Shown one piece after another: positions 1 to 14,367 of a stretch of DNA of 64,000 nucleotides. This DNA is from Ciona intestinalis (lineage: Eukaryota > Chordata > Ascidiacea > Phlebobranchia > Cionidae): the NCBI RefSeq assembly GCF_000224145.3, contig NC_020168.2, positions 1-64,000 of the forward strand, given 5' to 3'. Under the pieces are notes generated by a model. It was not told where the DNA came from. It saw nothing but the letters and a program-made list of their open reading frames with translations, and searched no databases. The position numbers were made by a program, and so were the translations under genes. The stretch's first letter is position 1; every line of letters starts with the position of its first letter.

Positions 1-52
1 TGCTTACACACATGGTAGCATTGTGTGAAAAAATTCATTTAATTTTATATAG

Positions 53-542
53 ATGAGACATTTCTACATAGCTGCAAAAGCATTTGATGTTTTGGAACAT
101 TTGGATCCAAGTCCTGCACACTGGAGTGGCAAACGTGGTGCTCTTGTTGGATTGTTTCAAAGTATTGTATTGGGTAGAGAACCAAGGTAAGAAACGATTT
201 TTTTAATATTTTGTTTAAAATAAATATTTTGAATATATGATTTAAGATAAATTGGCCAAATCTTGACCATGTTTTTATGTTTTGTCCAAATTTTGTTTAT
301 TTTTGTCTGTTTTTTTTATGTTCTATCAAAATTGTGTTCATGTTTTTTTATTGTTTTGTTTTGAGCATTCAACATTTTAATAAATTTAAACCTAAAATTT
401 TCATCAATAAAACTTCATTATGTACAGAGATATGCTGAAGGAATTGCTTCTCATTCTTCGAAACACAAGTAATCCACAAGTGGAATATATATCTCGTATA
501 ATTACTAAGTGGGCTAACGATCATAGAGTTGAAATCAATTGA
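53..542 (+). CDS. IFT56: IFT56/TTC26, last two exons (3' end of gene)
   Basis: IFT56 (TTC26) is a TPR-repeat subunit of the intraflagellar transport IFT-B complex and is needed for cilium assembly. Two exons are visible, 53-186 and 428-542, joined by a GT-AG intron (donor at 187, acceptor TACAG at 427). The join restores an Arg codon. The protein reads [20 protein letters not shown], then [10 protein letters not shown], and ends [20 protein letters not shown] before TGA at 540-542. This matches my memory of the conserved end of vertebrate TTC26 ([41 protein letters not shown]). The 5' part lies left of the window. The gene is convergent with the STAT gene. I found no clean AATAAA after the stop. 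Confidence 0.9.
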
Positions 543-1061
543 AACGCATTTTAACCTTAAGACTTATTAATTTGGTTAATGTGTTTTCTTTATATTGTTG
601 GTTTTAAATATATTATTTCATAAATTGTTTTATCACAAGTGTGTTTCTTTTATTTTAGTTTTAATTATGGAAGTTCCAACAAACCTTTATTAAAAACATT
701 TAAAGGCAACAAAAAATATTCATAGTAAATTTGATCATGGCTGTTATAAAATGTCAATACAAAAAACATAGGGATTTAAGTTTAGAAGGACTAAGGAAGT
801 AGAAAATTAGACGGAAAAACTGTTTTTTTTTATGGTAACTATATGTGCGTAAGTACACACATAATTATTTGCAAGAACAAAGTTAGCGTCTTAAGCGTGT
901 CATCTGCTGTAGGAGGTTGGTTGTTACTCGCATTATGCGAGGAAAGAAAAATATGTTGGAAGGACAGTTTCACTTTTAAGAGCCTAATCTTTTTTGGTTA
1001 TTATTTTTACAGTTTTTAGTTGGTAATAGCATCATAAAGTATCAGAAATTACAAACATGAT
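543..1061. other. Convergent intergenic spacer, IFT56 / STAT
   Basis: AT-rich spacer between two convergent genes. I see no open frame with coding character, no RNA gene and no member of the named repeat families. It should hold the 3' UTRs of IFT56 (plus) and STAT (minus). No canonical AATAAA is obvious for either. Confidence 0.5.
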
Positions 1062-1145
1062 TTAACAATATTGCGCTAAAGAAGCCGAATCATTGTTGAA
1101 AGGGGGTATATGCGAATCCCTATGCAGTGGTAACAAGTTGAATGT
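1062..1145 (-). CDS. Candidate last exon of STAT
   Basis: Preceded by a pyrimidine-rich acceptor (CACCAACTTTCAG) in phase 0, matching the donor at 2506. It would end the protein [18 protein letters not shown] and then SASLAQYC before TAA. The tail is short and only mildly acidic, so the transactivation region would be small. The alternative is that the protein stops in the previous exon at 2345. Only phase and splice signals support this exon. Confidence 0.4.
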   Translation of the reverse strand, partial: TFNLLPLHRDSHIPPFNNDSASLAQYC

Positions 1146-4100
1146 CTGAAAGTTGGTGAATAAAGCGTCTAAAACTGTTTTAAAACACCTGAAATAGACC
1201 CGACAAACTATTATATTATGATTGGAATGTTTATTTACAAACATACAAAGAAACAAAAACTTTACACAATATTGCGATACAAACGTATTGCAATCGGGCA
1301 CTGCAGTAACTATAAAATTAACAAGGAACATTTTCCATGCAGAACTATTGGAACTCTTAAAAGTTTAAAAATACTTGAAATGCTTAATGCACTGCAGGGT
1401 TCAAAATTCTGATCAAATACAAACAAAGGAAAAAAATGGTAAAATTAACAACAACAAAAATTATTTGGCGTCATAATAATTAAATTATATATTCATTTTA
1501 ACTGTCATCAAAACTTACAAGCAACAGAGTAATTCATGATATATATACAAACAGTTCATGGAGTATGATAGATATAGTGGGATAGGGGAAGATGGGACAC
1601 CTTTATATTCTATTTTCTCGTCTCATTTGGTAGTAAACAAAAAACATTTACAGAATTATAAAACCGTATTCTCACGACTCGCATATACCGTTGTTAATTG
1701 TTTAAAACACATTCAGGATATTGTGTGCTAAAGGTCTCCCATCTTACCCCACCTTACTAATTACTAGAATATTTCCTGTTGTCCATTATATCAATAAAGT
1801 TATTCACCATGTAGCGAGGGGTTGGGGGACAGGAGGTCCAGCGGAGATAAGGGGGTACCTGCGGAAAGTTAACAATTAAATGAGTGTGAAAATATAACTT
1901 CTTTATACTCCAGTAGCCAGAAAACCATGGCCGTTATAGGTGTACATGGGTGTTCTGTATCATATACTGCAGGCCAGATTACAATTTTTTAGCGTTTTTT
2001 TTCTTACAAATTTTTTTAGTTATGAACATGCTTACAATGAGCCAGAATAGCATACTGCGAACTTGCCATTCAACCTGTTACCCAGTTATAGGATCAATGC
2101 TTCCACCACTGTGTGTGTGTTTTGGGGATATGATACCCAGCACTATTTGCTTCAACCCATCAATGGGTTGCCCAAATATTTTATCTTAAGAAACATTAAA
2201 ATTCCACCCAGAAAGTTAGTTACATAGTTGGTAGTAAGTGAGCATAAGTGGTAGATGACATCGAACCGTGGTAGATGACATCGAACCCACATGTTATAAC
2301 TTCTGTAGTTGCCCCCATGTAATGTAAGGATAATTAGGTGACATTCATCCATTTAACAGATGGGATAGAAAAAACACTTTATTTCTTTCGAGATGTTTTA
2401 CTTTTTTAAAGGTTTTAGTTGGTGAGATGTATGATTCAAAAAAGTGAATATTTTTCATACATTTAAAGCTATTTATTTTGAAAAACATTTTTTTCAAAAG
2501 GTTTACCCAAACGTACGAACCTGGCGAGCCAAAGGTAGGCGGCGACATGGATGATTTCAATTGCACGTGAGGCCCCATGTCCGGTGAGTTAGGCTGTTTC
2601 ATTGAGCGAATAAATGTACTTGTGGTCCCGTTGTTTTTTGTCACAACTTGAAGAGACTTGGGCCAGTAATCATGCTTTTGTGCTGACTCCACTGTATATA
2701 TAAATGAACAAATTTATTATTCTGGTCTGGTGCAAATAAAATGAATAAATGTAACTTATTTATTCTCATGTGGCAGGGCAACAACAGTTGATCTGTTTCA
2801 TACACCTTGTGCCCTGTTAGGGGTTACCACGTTTGTAACTTTGTGGGTGATAGAGCTGATACTTTAGACAACCCATTAGTTGCCACCAAGTTGGAGCAAT
2901 TGCCATTGAGTGGCTTACCCAAGGACACATACCCCCAAAGTGGTAGCAGGGACAAGCCTTGAACCCCTAACCCCTGAGTTAAAATCCTTAACTTCTCCGT
3001 TCAATATTTATGAAATAAGGTCATTGGCCTTTTAAGATGCATAAACAGTGTAAGATTATATGAGTGTATATACTTACCCCGAAACTCAGGCGTGTAGTAA
3101 GGACCGAACGCTCTGTCCTTGGGAATATCCGCTCCAAGATAAAGCAGGTAGTCAAGATCCTTCACCATATCAGGGATGCTTCGTGTTTGAAGTCTTTTTA
3201 TTGTGTCTGGTTCAAGATGGCCAACTTCTTTTCTCTCTGCATTAAAAAAATAAATGTTAAAAAAAACAGTTTGTTCCGTTTTGTTTGGATATATATGACA
3301 ATAATATTAATAATAAAAAAGTTGTATCTTCTTATTAGGGTAGTGAAAGATGGAAAAATAATTAAAATGAAAGACAGGACATAGTTACAAAATAAAAGTC
3401 GTTAAAAAAACAGGCTTACCGTTTAAAACATATTTACATTTAGTTAAAAAAAAGAAGTGTGGTCGTTACACATAGCAGACAAGTCGCATTAAAAAATGTT
3501 TTGCAACAATATTAAGTTACTTGGTTCTTCGAATTACAAGCGCATGTTGGTAATAAACTTGTATATTTAGTAACAACGCAAGTGTTTGATGTTAAATATG
3601 AGGTTGCTTTAGAAACCTCATACCTGCTGAAGTATGGTATTGAAAGATGAAAGATTTATTATTATCCAGTACAAGGTTTAAGAAGTATATATGAACTTGT
3701 CCCTTGATTGAGGTAGTTTAGTATAGTAGGGTGGGGGAAGATGGGACACCTTTAGCACATAATATCCGATTATTCTGAGCGCGTTTTAAACAATCAACAA
3801 CGGTATATGGAAGTCAGGAGGACACATTTTTATAATTCTTTGAATGTACTTTGTTTACTACCATATGTGACGAGAAAATAGAATGAAAAGTGTCCCATCT
3901 TTCCCTACCCCAATATATAATGAGAAATTACTAAACCTCTTAAAAGAAACAACTAAGTGGTTGTCCCATGGTATATGCGTGAGTGATCAAACGTGTGGAA
4001 GTAATAACACTTACTTGTTTTCTCACAATAAGTATAACAAGATATGGAGAGCGCACCAAGCTGAGAATCACTGAAGCGGAACATAAAAGCTCCAAGCGGG

Positions 4101-7100
4101 CACGTAAGTAAATAATTCTGGCACTCGGCTTTTCCAATGAAACCAGTGATGTACCTGAGTTAAAAAAAAAAAAAAATTGATTATAATCGCACTTTACCAT
4201 TTTTAAACATTGGTAAACACATGCTAACATTTTATACACAAACCTGCGCTTTTAATGAATAAATAAATATAACTTATTTACATTAATCTATAACTTATCT
4301 ACGCATGGCATGAAAACTTCAGCCATTAACTTATAACACGGGTGTTCTGTTTCATACACCTTGTGCCGCTTACAAGTTACCACGTGTGTAACTTATTTAT
4401 CCTCGCATGGCGGGGCAACGACAGACATTATAACACGGGTGTTCTGTTTCATACGCCTCGTGTCTGCTTACAAGTTACCAATTACAAAACCCAATGGGTG
4501 ATTATATTCTTGAGAAATTTCTTTTTTATTTTATGGCTGACAATTTAGAGACCCATAAGTAACCACTGAGCTGGATCAATTGTGTTGATGGTTTTGTTCA
4601 AGGACACATACCCACACAATGGTAGCAGCGTCCGGCCTTGAACCTATAACCTCTAATTCAAAAGCAAACATGCAAGTCACTGTGGCATAAATCCTTTACC
4701 TGAGATTCCAGAATTTCTTGACATAAGGACTCGATACAAGCTCCATGACTTTAAAGAACCAAGTCCAAAATGTGAAGCCTTTACCAGGAAGATTCTCTCT
4801 GTTGAATTGTCTCCATGATACGTGTGTGTGTGGATCAACTGCATCCGTTCCTATGTAACAAAGTAAAGATAATCAGAATAACAGTTGCTATCTTGGACTA
4901 ACAGGCCAACTCTGGCCTGAACTCCAGGTCTGAAGGCTTGCCACACTGTAAAACCTCACCCGTATACACTAGACGTGCATATACATTGTTGGGGTAATGG
5001 GCCAACTCTGGCATAAGTCTCATGTCTTATGGTATGCCATGCTGTAGGAACTTATCCATATAAAATAAAACACGGTTGTTATGATTAAATCACAGACACC
5101 ACATGGACATTATATAAAGCTGACTATGTAGCAGTCAAAACAGTTCCAACATTTTGTTCGCCACTCGACAAGACTTTATCAGAGACTGTTTGGTTTATAC
5201 AGATGAGCTGCTAAAAGGGTATTGACATTATGCCTGGTAGCAAAAGTAACAGAATATTTATATCATTGTTTATATAAATATTACCCAACAATTTCACTGT
5301 GAGATATTTCTTTGCCTCGTGCGTGAGACCGATGCCTTCGGAAGCACTGCCCGGTTCTTTCTCGCATTCCTTCTTCCACAAACAGTTCAAACCATCCAGT
5401 ATCCAATTCCACGGAACGCTATCCGGGACTTCGAACGGGCGACGGACCTGGAACAGCGGAGTCATTTATCAGTTCGTGCTTCCTAACATGTTGAAGAGCT
5501 GGAAACCTACGTACCGATTCTGAGAAAGCGTTATCCCAGAAAACGGTGGCTTGAGCGTCAGCTTCCTGCTTGCCATGCGATATCACAACGATGGGTAGCG
5601 AGAAAGTCTGAAAAAAACTTTTTACAATTACTTTAAATATAATTGAACAAATATATATATATAAATATATAGTATACATTTTATTAGGTGATGATGAAAA
5701 ATGTTATTTAAAAAAAATCTTTAAATATTTTTTTTTCTTTAAAAATTACCTTTTTTTTCAAAAATTAAACAGTTAAATAGTAAATACACAAGAATAAATA
5801 ATTAAACAAAATAAAGAGTTAGTTTCTACAAACCTGCGCCACCACATCATATTCTGCCTTGGAGGGGAATCGGAGTGATATAAACGCACGGAAAACCATG
5901 CAAAACTTTTCCTCTGCCACGCAATCTGCCCTCCCACGATCACCACGCTGCCTCATGCTTAAGCTCTGCGAGGATAACAAGTTAATATTAAACACTTGTG
6001 TGTGTTTTACTAAGTATACCATGTTTCGCATGTGTACGTGCAGTTGCTTGGTTTGCTCAACAAAATCCGACTTATGACAATTGTTCAAGATTTTTCCCGA
6101 TGGTTTGCTGCAAGAAAGAATAAGTATGAATATAAAATGAAAAAGTTAATTTTATCTCTTTGGTCAGACTAGCAAAGTTTTTTTGGAAAAATTACAAAAA
6201 GCAAAGACGGGAAATAGCGGTAAAACAACAGTTATTGTAAGTAAACAGAAGTACAACACTTATTCAATAAAAGACACGACCATTACAGTAAAAAGTAGTT
6301 AAACAAAATTAAACTTCAGGCAGAAAAGTTTGTGTAAACATTATAAAATGTTTAGCGAACATTTTATATTTTCATCACCTAGGTTGGAGAAGTTTAGTTT
6401 AGTATCTTGCGCAAGAACATTATGCCACACAATGATCAAGGGTTTTGTTCAACATTCAATATTAAATGTTTGTTAATTATATCATAAACTCACATAGGAG
6501 TGGATGGACCACCGTCCACAATAGCACAAGCTGCTTCGGTGTTCACTAGTTGGACTTGTGTGTCGAATCGGAACTACAAGTAATTTGTATTAAAATATAA
6601 AGATATTTCTATCATGTTAATCTTACTTGGTGGATGGATAAACCATCTGCAACAAGATGTCGTAGCTGGCACATAAACTTCTTGTCTTTCATTAGAACTT
6701 GCGGAGGTTGTTTCTCCACAATGAACGCACTGTAACAGAAAATTATATAAATTTTCCTGTATTACTTAAGAATGCAACTATTATAACAAAAAAACGTCAT
6801 AAAACACTTGTAACAGAACTGTAACAGAAACATGTTATATAGTACGGCGGGGGAAGATGGAACACATTTAGCACATAATATCCAAATAACCTGATTGTGT
6901 TTTAAACAATTAACAACGGTCTATGGGAGCTGTGAGATTACTGTTTTGTAATTCTTTGAATGTTTTTTTTCTTATTACCCAATCAGACGAGAAAATAGAA
7001 TAAAAAGGTGTCCCATCTTTCCCTACCCTACTGTATAACAATTGCTCTTGATAACTGAACAATACTATTTACTTTTCCACAAGGTCTTTGGCCATGTTTT

Positions 7101-10100
7101 CATAATGTTGTCGCAGGTAATCAAGCATTTTCATATTCTCTTGTTCCTTGAGCAAGTTATCAACCTCTATGTGTTGAAGCTTCAATATTTGATCGAGACT
7201 TTGAAGGAAAAGTTTCGCAAGCGGTTTGCAACTGTATGGAAGAATAAGTGTAACTCATATAACCTTCTCTGGCGAGGCAAATATGGTCATTTTGAAATGG
7301 TGTTCTGTTTCATATACCTCGGCTCACTTACAAGTTACCATGTATGTAACTTACTTTATCATCGCATGGCGGGCAACAACAGTCCTTATAACATGGGTGT
7401 TCTGTTTCGTACACCTCGTACCCGCTAATAAGTTACCATGTTTGTAACTTATTTATAATCGCATGATGATGCAACGACAGTTGTTATGTCACGAGTGCTC
7501 TGTTTCATGCATAACTCGTGCCGCTTATGAGTTGCCACGTATATAACTTTGTGGGTAATTATTTAATATCTTTATTTTTAAACTGAATTAATAGCTAATA
7601 ATAAACATAGCGAGAAAATAACACAGGAAATATTACAAATACAAAACCCACCAATCTTCCAGTTGGTCAATATCTGAGCTATCTGCAACTTGCTTCCCAT
7701 TACTCAAGTAAGCTTCAGCTCGTTTCCACTCAGCTATCTCACATTTGACACGACGAAGCAAAGATTGAAGTTGGTTGAACAATTGGTCCTTATGATATTC
7801 ATGAATAAGAACCTGGGAATATAAAGTGTATGCTGCATGTAATGTAGAAATAAATGCATTTATTTTATTTCTTCAGTCATGGTAGTAAAGATTGGACAAA
7901 TTTACAAAAACTGAAAGACAGGACTAAAAATGATAGGCAGTATAACACGTTTATGGATGAAACAGAAGTACAAAACTTATTCGATAAAAAGGCGTGACTC
8001 TTATACCCCACAAACAGTATAATGTAATAAACCCAGTAAAGTTTAACAACATCCAAGTTTTAATCTGCAAAAAAAATGGAGCAAGACATGTAACCTACAA
8101 ACAATATAATGTGATAAACCATTTGATTAAATATTATAGTTTTAATACAAAAAAGTGTGAGATAAATATGTTATATCAACTTATATGCAAATAAGACCAA
8201 CCTGTCTTGTTTGAACGAGAGAATCACGCAACTCGATGATTGTTTTCCATGTTCGTTGTTCCTCTGCACTCGCAATAAGACGTGGATCGTATGTATCGAG
8301 GACTTGCACTGTTCAACATATTAAATGAAAGAATTTAGTTTATATTCTTGCATGGCAGGGTATTCTTGCTTGGCTTGCAAGTTACCCGTATGTAACTTAT
8401 TTATCCTCACATAGAATGGGGCAATGAGAGTCGTTATAACACTCTGGTAATGTTTCATACACATTATTCCCGCTTGCAAGTTACCACTTAAAGTCTTAAA
8501 TTATGTAACTTTGTATTCGATTTGTTTTTAATATACGGCTGACAATAATGTAACATGATACATGCATAATAATAGTCTATGAAACAGACGTAATTCCAAC
8601 TTACAGTTTCCACCAGTGCATAAATGAAGTTGTTGATATTCCCCAACCATGCGTTCAATACGTTCAGTTATTTCTCGACTACATAACTCAGCTTGGTTTA
8701 AATCCTATGCAAAAAATTTTTTTTTTTAATTTCGAATTTTAATATAAATTTTTTTTAATCTGTAAATTAACATAATTTTTTTTTTCAATTTGGAACTTTT
8801 TGGAACATAATACTTTTTCAGATTGAAATTTTACATAAAAATATTATTTTAACATCATTTTTTACTTGTAAAACAACCATCAGCAACCACTTACCCTCAT
8901 AATGTATTGAACACGAGGCATATCTGGCATCGGCTCAGTTTTCTGCATAGCACTGCCAGGTGAACTTGACATTGAACCATTCTGTGGTTGCTCGTTTGTG
9001 TACAGCGGCATCTGTGAAATAAATATGATNNNNNNNNNNNNNNNNNNNNNNNNNNNNNNNNNNNNNNNNNNNNNNNNNNNNNNNNNNNNNNNNNNNNNNN
9101 NNNNNNNNNNNNNNNNNNNNNNNNNNNNNNNNNNNNNNNNNNNNNNNNNNNNNNNNNNNNNNNNNNNNNNNNNNNNNNNNNNNNNNNNNNNNNNNNNNNN
9201 NNNNNNNNNNNNNNNNNNNNNNNNNNNNNNNNNNNNNNNNNNNNNNNNNNNNNNNNNNNNNNNNNNNNNNNNNNNNNNNNNNNNNNNNNNNNNNNNNNNN
9301 NNNNNNNNNNNNNNNNNNNNNNNNNNNNNNNNNNNNNNNNNNNNNNNNNNNNNNNNNNNNNNNNNNNNNNNNNNNNNNNNNNNNNNNNNNNNNNNNNNNN
9401 NNNNNNNNNNNNNNNNNNNNNNNNNNNNNNNNNNNNNNNNNNNNNNNNNNNNNNNNNNNNNNNNNNNNNNNNNNNNNNNNNNNNNNNNNNNNNNNNNNNN
9501 NNNNNNNNNNNNNNNNNNNNNNNNNNNNNTGCAACAAGATGTCGTAGCTGGCACATAAACTTCTTGTCTTTCATTAGAACTTGCGGAGGTTGTTTCTCCA
9601 CTATGAACGCACTGTAACAGAAAATTATATAAATTTTCCTGTATTACTTAAGAATGCAACTATTATAACAAAAAAACGTCATAAAACAATTGTAACAGAA
9701 CTGTAACAGAAACATGTTATATAGTACGGCGGGGTAAGATGGAACACATTTAGCACATAATATCCAAAAAACCTGATTGTGTTTTAAACAATTAACAACG
9801 GTCTATGGGAGCTGTGAGATTACTGTTTTGTAATTCTTTGAATGTTTTTTTTCTTATTACCCAATCAGACGAGAAAATAGAATAAAAAGGTGTCCCATCT
9901 TTCCCTACCCTACTGTATAACAATTGCTCTTGATAACTGAACAATACTATTTACTTTTCCACAAGGTCTTTGGCCATGTTTTCATAATGTTGTCGCAGGT
10001 AATCAAGCATTTTCATATTCTCTTGTTCCTTGAGCAAGTTATCAACCTCTATGTGTTGAAGCTTCAATATTTGATCAAGACTTTGTAAGAAAAGTTTCGC

Positions 10101-13100
10101 AAGCGGTTTGCAACTGTATGGAAGATTGAGTGTAACTCATACAACCTTGTCTGGTGGGGCTCATGCCCGCTTACAAGTTACCACGTATGTAACTTTGTGG
10201 GTAATTATTTAATATCTTTATTTTTAAACTGAATTAATAGCTAATAATAAACATAGTGAGAAATTAACACAGGAAATATTACAAATACAAAGCCCACCAA
10301 TCTTCCAGTTGGTCAATATCTGAGCTATCTGCAACTTGCTTCCCATTACTCAAGTAAGCTTCAGCTCGTTTCCACTCAGCTATCTCACATTTGACACGAC
10401 GAAGCAAAGATTGAAGTTGGTTGAACAATTGGTCCTTATGATATTCATGAATAAGAACCTGGGAAAATAAAGTGTATGCTGCATGTAATTTAGAAATAAA
10501 TGCATTTATTTTATTTCTTCAGTCATGGTAGTAAAGATTGGACAAATTTACAAAAACTGAAAGACAGGACTAAAAATGATAGGCAGTATAACACGTTTAT
10601 GGATGAAACAGAAGTACAAAACTTATTCGATAAAAAGGCGTGACTCTTATACCCCACAAACAGTATAATGTAATAAACCCAGTAAAGTTTAACAACATCC
10701 AAGTTTTAATCTGCAAAAAAAATGGAGCAAGACATGTAACCTACAAACAATATAATGTGATAAACCATTTGATTAAATATTATAGTTTTAATACAAAAAA
10801 GTGTGAGATAAATATGCTATATCGACTTATATGCAAATAAGGCCCACCTGTCTTGTTTGAACGAGAGAATCACGCAACTCGATGATTGTTTTCCATGTTC
10901 GTTGTTCCTCTGCACTCGCAATGAGACGTGGATCGTATGTATCGAGGACTTGCACTGTTCAACATATTAAATGAAAGAATTTAGTTTATATTCTTGCGTG
11001 GCGGGGCAATGACATTCTTTATAACACGGGTGTTCTGTTTATTTCACTCTTTGCCCGCTTGCAAATTACCACGTATGTAATTTATTTATCCTCACGTAGA
11101 ATGGGGCAATGACAGTCGTTATAACACTCGTGTAATGTTTCATACACCTTATTCCCGCTTGCAAGTTACCACTTAAAGTCTTAAATTATGTAACTTTGTA
11201 TTCGATTTGTTTTGAATATACGGCTGACAATAATGTAACATGATACATGTATAATGATAGTCTATGAAACAGACGAAATTCCAACTTACAGTTTCCACCA
11301 GTGCATAAATGAAGTTGTTGGTATTCCCCAACCATGCGTTCAATACGTTCAGTTATTTCTCGACTACATAACTCAGCTTGGTTTAAATCCTATGCAAAAA
11401 AAAATTTTTTTTAATTTCGAATTTTAATATAATTTTTTTTTAATCTGTAAATTAACATAATTTTTTTTCAATTTGAAACTATAGCATGATACTTTTTTAA
11501 ATTGAAATTTTACATAAAAAATATTATTTTAACATCATTTTTTACTTGTAATACAACCATCAGCAACCACTTACCCTTATAATGTATTGAACACGTGGCA
11601 TATCTGGCATCGGTTCAGTTTTCTGCATAGCACTGCCAGGTGAACTTGACATTGAACCATTCTGTGGTTGCTCGTTTGTGTACAGCGGCATCTGTGAAAT
11701 AAATATGATGTTTCTTACACATTGCGTCTACATTTCAGCATTGACTTAAACAGGAAGATATGACTTTATCGGAGCTGAAACAACAACAAGACAGCCTCCT
11801 CTCCATTTATTTATAAACTTGTTGCATAATTTTTTTTAATACCAAAGCACTAGTTTTAATCCACCACGTAAAAAAGAAAATACATAACCGTACAGAAAAC
11901 AAATAAATCACCATTTTTTATTTGCAAATATAAGTTAATTGTAAGCGTAAATAGGATTATTTTTCAAACTTAATGTAAAACTACCTTCTCAGCCATTTCA
12001 AGAATATATTGTTCTCGTTTCAACATTTTTTGCATCACCTGCACAAGTTCCATCGGCCGTTGGGTATATCGGCCCTAAACATAAATCGGTATAAAACATA
12101 CAATAATAATTATAAAGCATACAATTACATGTATTAGAATAAAACACACAATGATATAAGTTATTATATAACGCACAATAATATAAATTATTACAAAAAC
12201 AGCTAAAAATAATTGATTCATTTGTGCCTATGTTTTTAACATAAATGCTCAAGAATACTGCTTTGCCTAAATAATATAAATTACTCCAAAAACATATTCA
12301 ACTAATTCATTCATTTACTCCGTTAATATGTTCTACTATAATTGCTGAAGTATACTGTTTAACTTATACGCTGGTATGTGTATTTTATAAGGTATAACAT
12401 AGTTATATTCAAATTAATATCTCCTCCTTTTCCAGGATATCTTAAGCTTACTTGCTACATCATGTGTTTGGTTACTTGATGCAAATAGTTCAACTGAGGT
12501 TGTATTAACATAATGATGATAAATACTTAAATAATGTGGACGGTGGAATGTACAATATAGTAGGGTGGGGGAAGATGAGACACCTTTAGCACGTAATATC
12601 AAAATATCTTGATTGTGTTTTAAACAATTAACAACGGTCTATGGGAGCAGAGAGAACACGGTTTTATATTTCTTTAAATGTTCTTTCTTTATTGCAAAAT
12701 GAGACAAGAAAATAGAATTAACAGATGTCCCATCTTCCCCCCACCCTACTATACATTCTTTTTCACAATAAAATCTAAATTTGAATCTTGATGGTAACTA
12801 AATAAGGTTTGTTTTGGAATAAACTAAAATTAACACAATGAGAACGTATTAATGAAGAAATTTAACTTCTTTATCTTGATAAACACTTAACTATCGTGAA
12901 TAAAATGCATTACAATATATTTACATTAACTGTCAATCAAGATCTGAATCTTGCTGATCACAAAATAAAAGTTTGTATTGAAGTAAACTGAAAGTTTAAC
13001 TTTTTTTGTTTTTATTATCAAAGAAATAGGAATCATTTGAATTAACATTCCATGGTAATTGTGTTATACATAACAAAGTAAAGATGCCAATATAGACAAC

Positions 13101-14323
13101 ACAGAAAGATAATGTTTTACAAAACACAACATGAATATTTTATAACCTTCTACATTGCGTGATCAATACCTTACCAACGTCACATAACAAGATTGTTTTT
13201 AATACGAACCCCTAGTTATTTTATACCAACAATACATCAAACCCATGTTTAATCCTAATCATATTTCAGTGTTTCTTTCCCACACAGGAAGCCACATATG
13301 AAGCGAAAACCTTGTTAGCATTGATTTAGCACGGCAGCGACAACATGGTGTTTATTATATGTTTCCTTCACAACTATGGTATGCTTCTCCTTGTGTATTG
13401 ACTCAACTCAACAACAAAGAATATTCTCTGGCAATATTTATATGATTGTAACCATTTACCTATACTAATATGTTAATACAGTAGGGTGGAGGAAGATGGG
13501 ACACTCTATTTTATCGTCTCATTTGGTAGTAAACAAAGGACATTTAAAAAATAATAAAACCGTATCCTTTTTACCACTCTGATAGACCTTTGTTAATTGT
13601 TTAAAACACGATCAGGTTATTATGTGCTAAAGGTGTCCCGTCTTCCCCACCCTATTATACAATACTTCCACAGACAGTAAAATCTGTTTAATATTTTCCT
13701 TATAAACGTGAGTTGTATTTCATACATATGGCAGTCTTGGCTCTGGTTATAAAGGGAATAAAATCGGTAAACCTTGTCTTTAAGTATATAGGTTTCAGCT
13801 ACACAACTTCATTAGGACGAGACGCAAAAAGTTTCAAATTTCGTGTTTAATTAATTACTTCCTTATCAACTAAAACAAGTCCTCGGTTCGATTCTGAACG
13901 AAATTTACAACGAGTTTAAACAATGGGAGTTATGTATGACTGATACTGCTTAATATAAGGTAAAATAATTCATATATTCAACATATTTTATGTGGAGAAG
14001 TTAAGGATAATTGTATACTAAGTTACTGTTTCAACAATAGACTTGATATTTATAGCATAATCAAGGGGATAGGTTAGTAAAGGATATTAAACAATGATAA
14101 TATTGTGAACAGTAAGCAACTAATAACCATGAGGTTTCATGCAAATATTTCTCACTGCACGGGTTTTAAAGTAATATGTTCTAAACAACTTTGTTAAGCA
14201 AACACAATACGAATGTGTGAATCATAGCATTTTTTATCATGACAGAAACTAAAAGTCATATTAACTAAGTCTAAGTATCAAACTTCCATTAACCAAATCA
14301 AATGTATTATATACATATATATA

Positions 14324-14367
<44 letters not shown>

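Larger units (their letters stand above)
6648..9029. repeat. Duplicated assembly block, left copy
   Basis: Near-identical to 9530-11709, introns and MITE included. It starts with tgcaacaagatgtcgtag, exactly where the right contig starts after the gap, and ends with aaatatgat at the first N. It differs from the other copy mainly by the number of approximately 97-bp repeat units in two introns, for example about 230 bp extra at 7245-7540. Confidence 0.93.
9530..11709. repeat. Duplicated assembly block, right copy
   Basis: Matches 6648-9029 from its first base after the gap to aaatatgat at 11701-11709, after which only unique sequence follows. The shared exons are allele-like, with mostly silent differences. 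One intron carries an extra repeat unit (about 10995-11060) that the left copy lacks. Confidence 0.93.

Noticed and set aside
8880..9601. Open frames of 186-234 codons spanning the N gap
   Set aside because: Their length comes from N codons. Only the ends are coding, and those belong to STAT exons.
6627..11691. True tandem duplication of the STAT coiled-coil domain
   Set aside because: Copy borders coincide with gap edges and differences are allele-like. An assembly overlap explains all of it.
13870..13900. tRNA-like ggttcgattc
   Set aside because: No A-box or cloverleaf stems can be formed around it.
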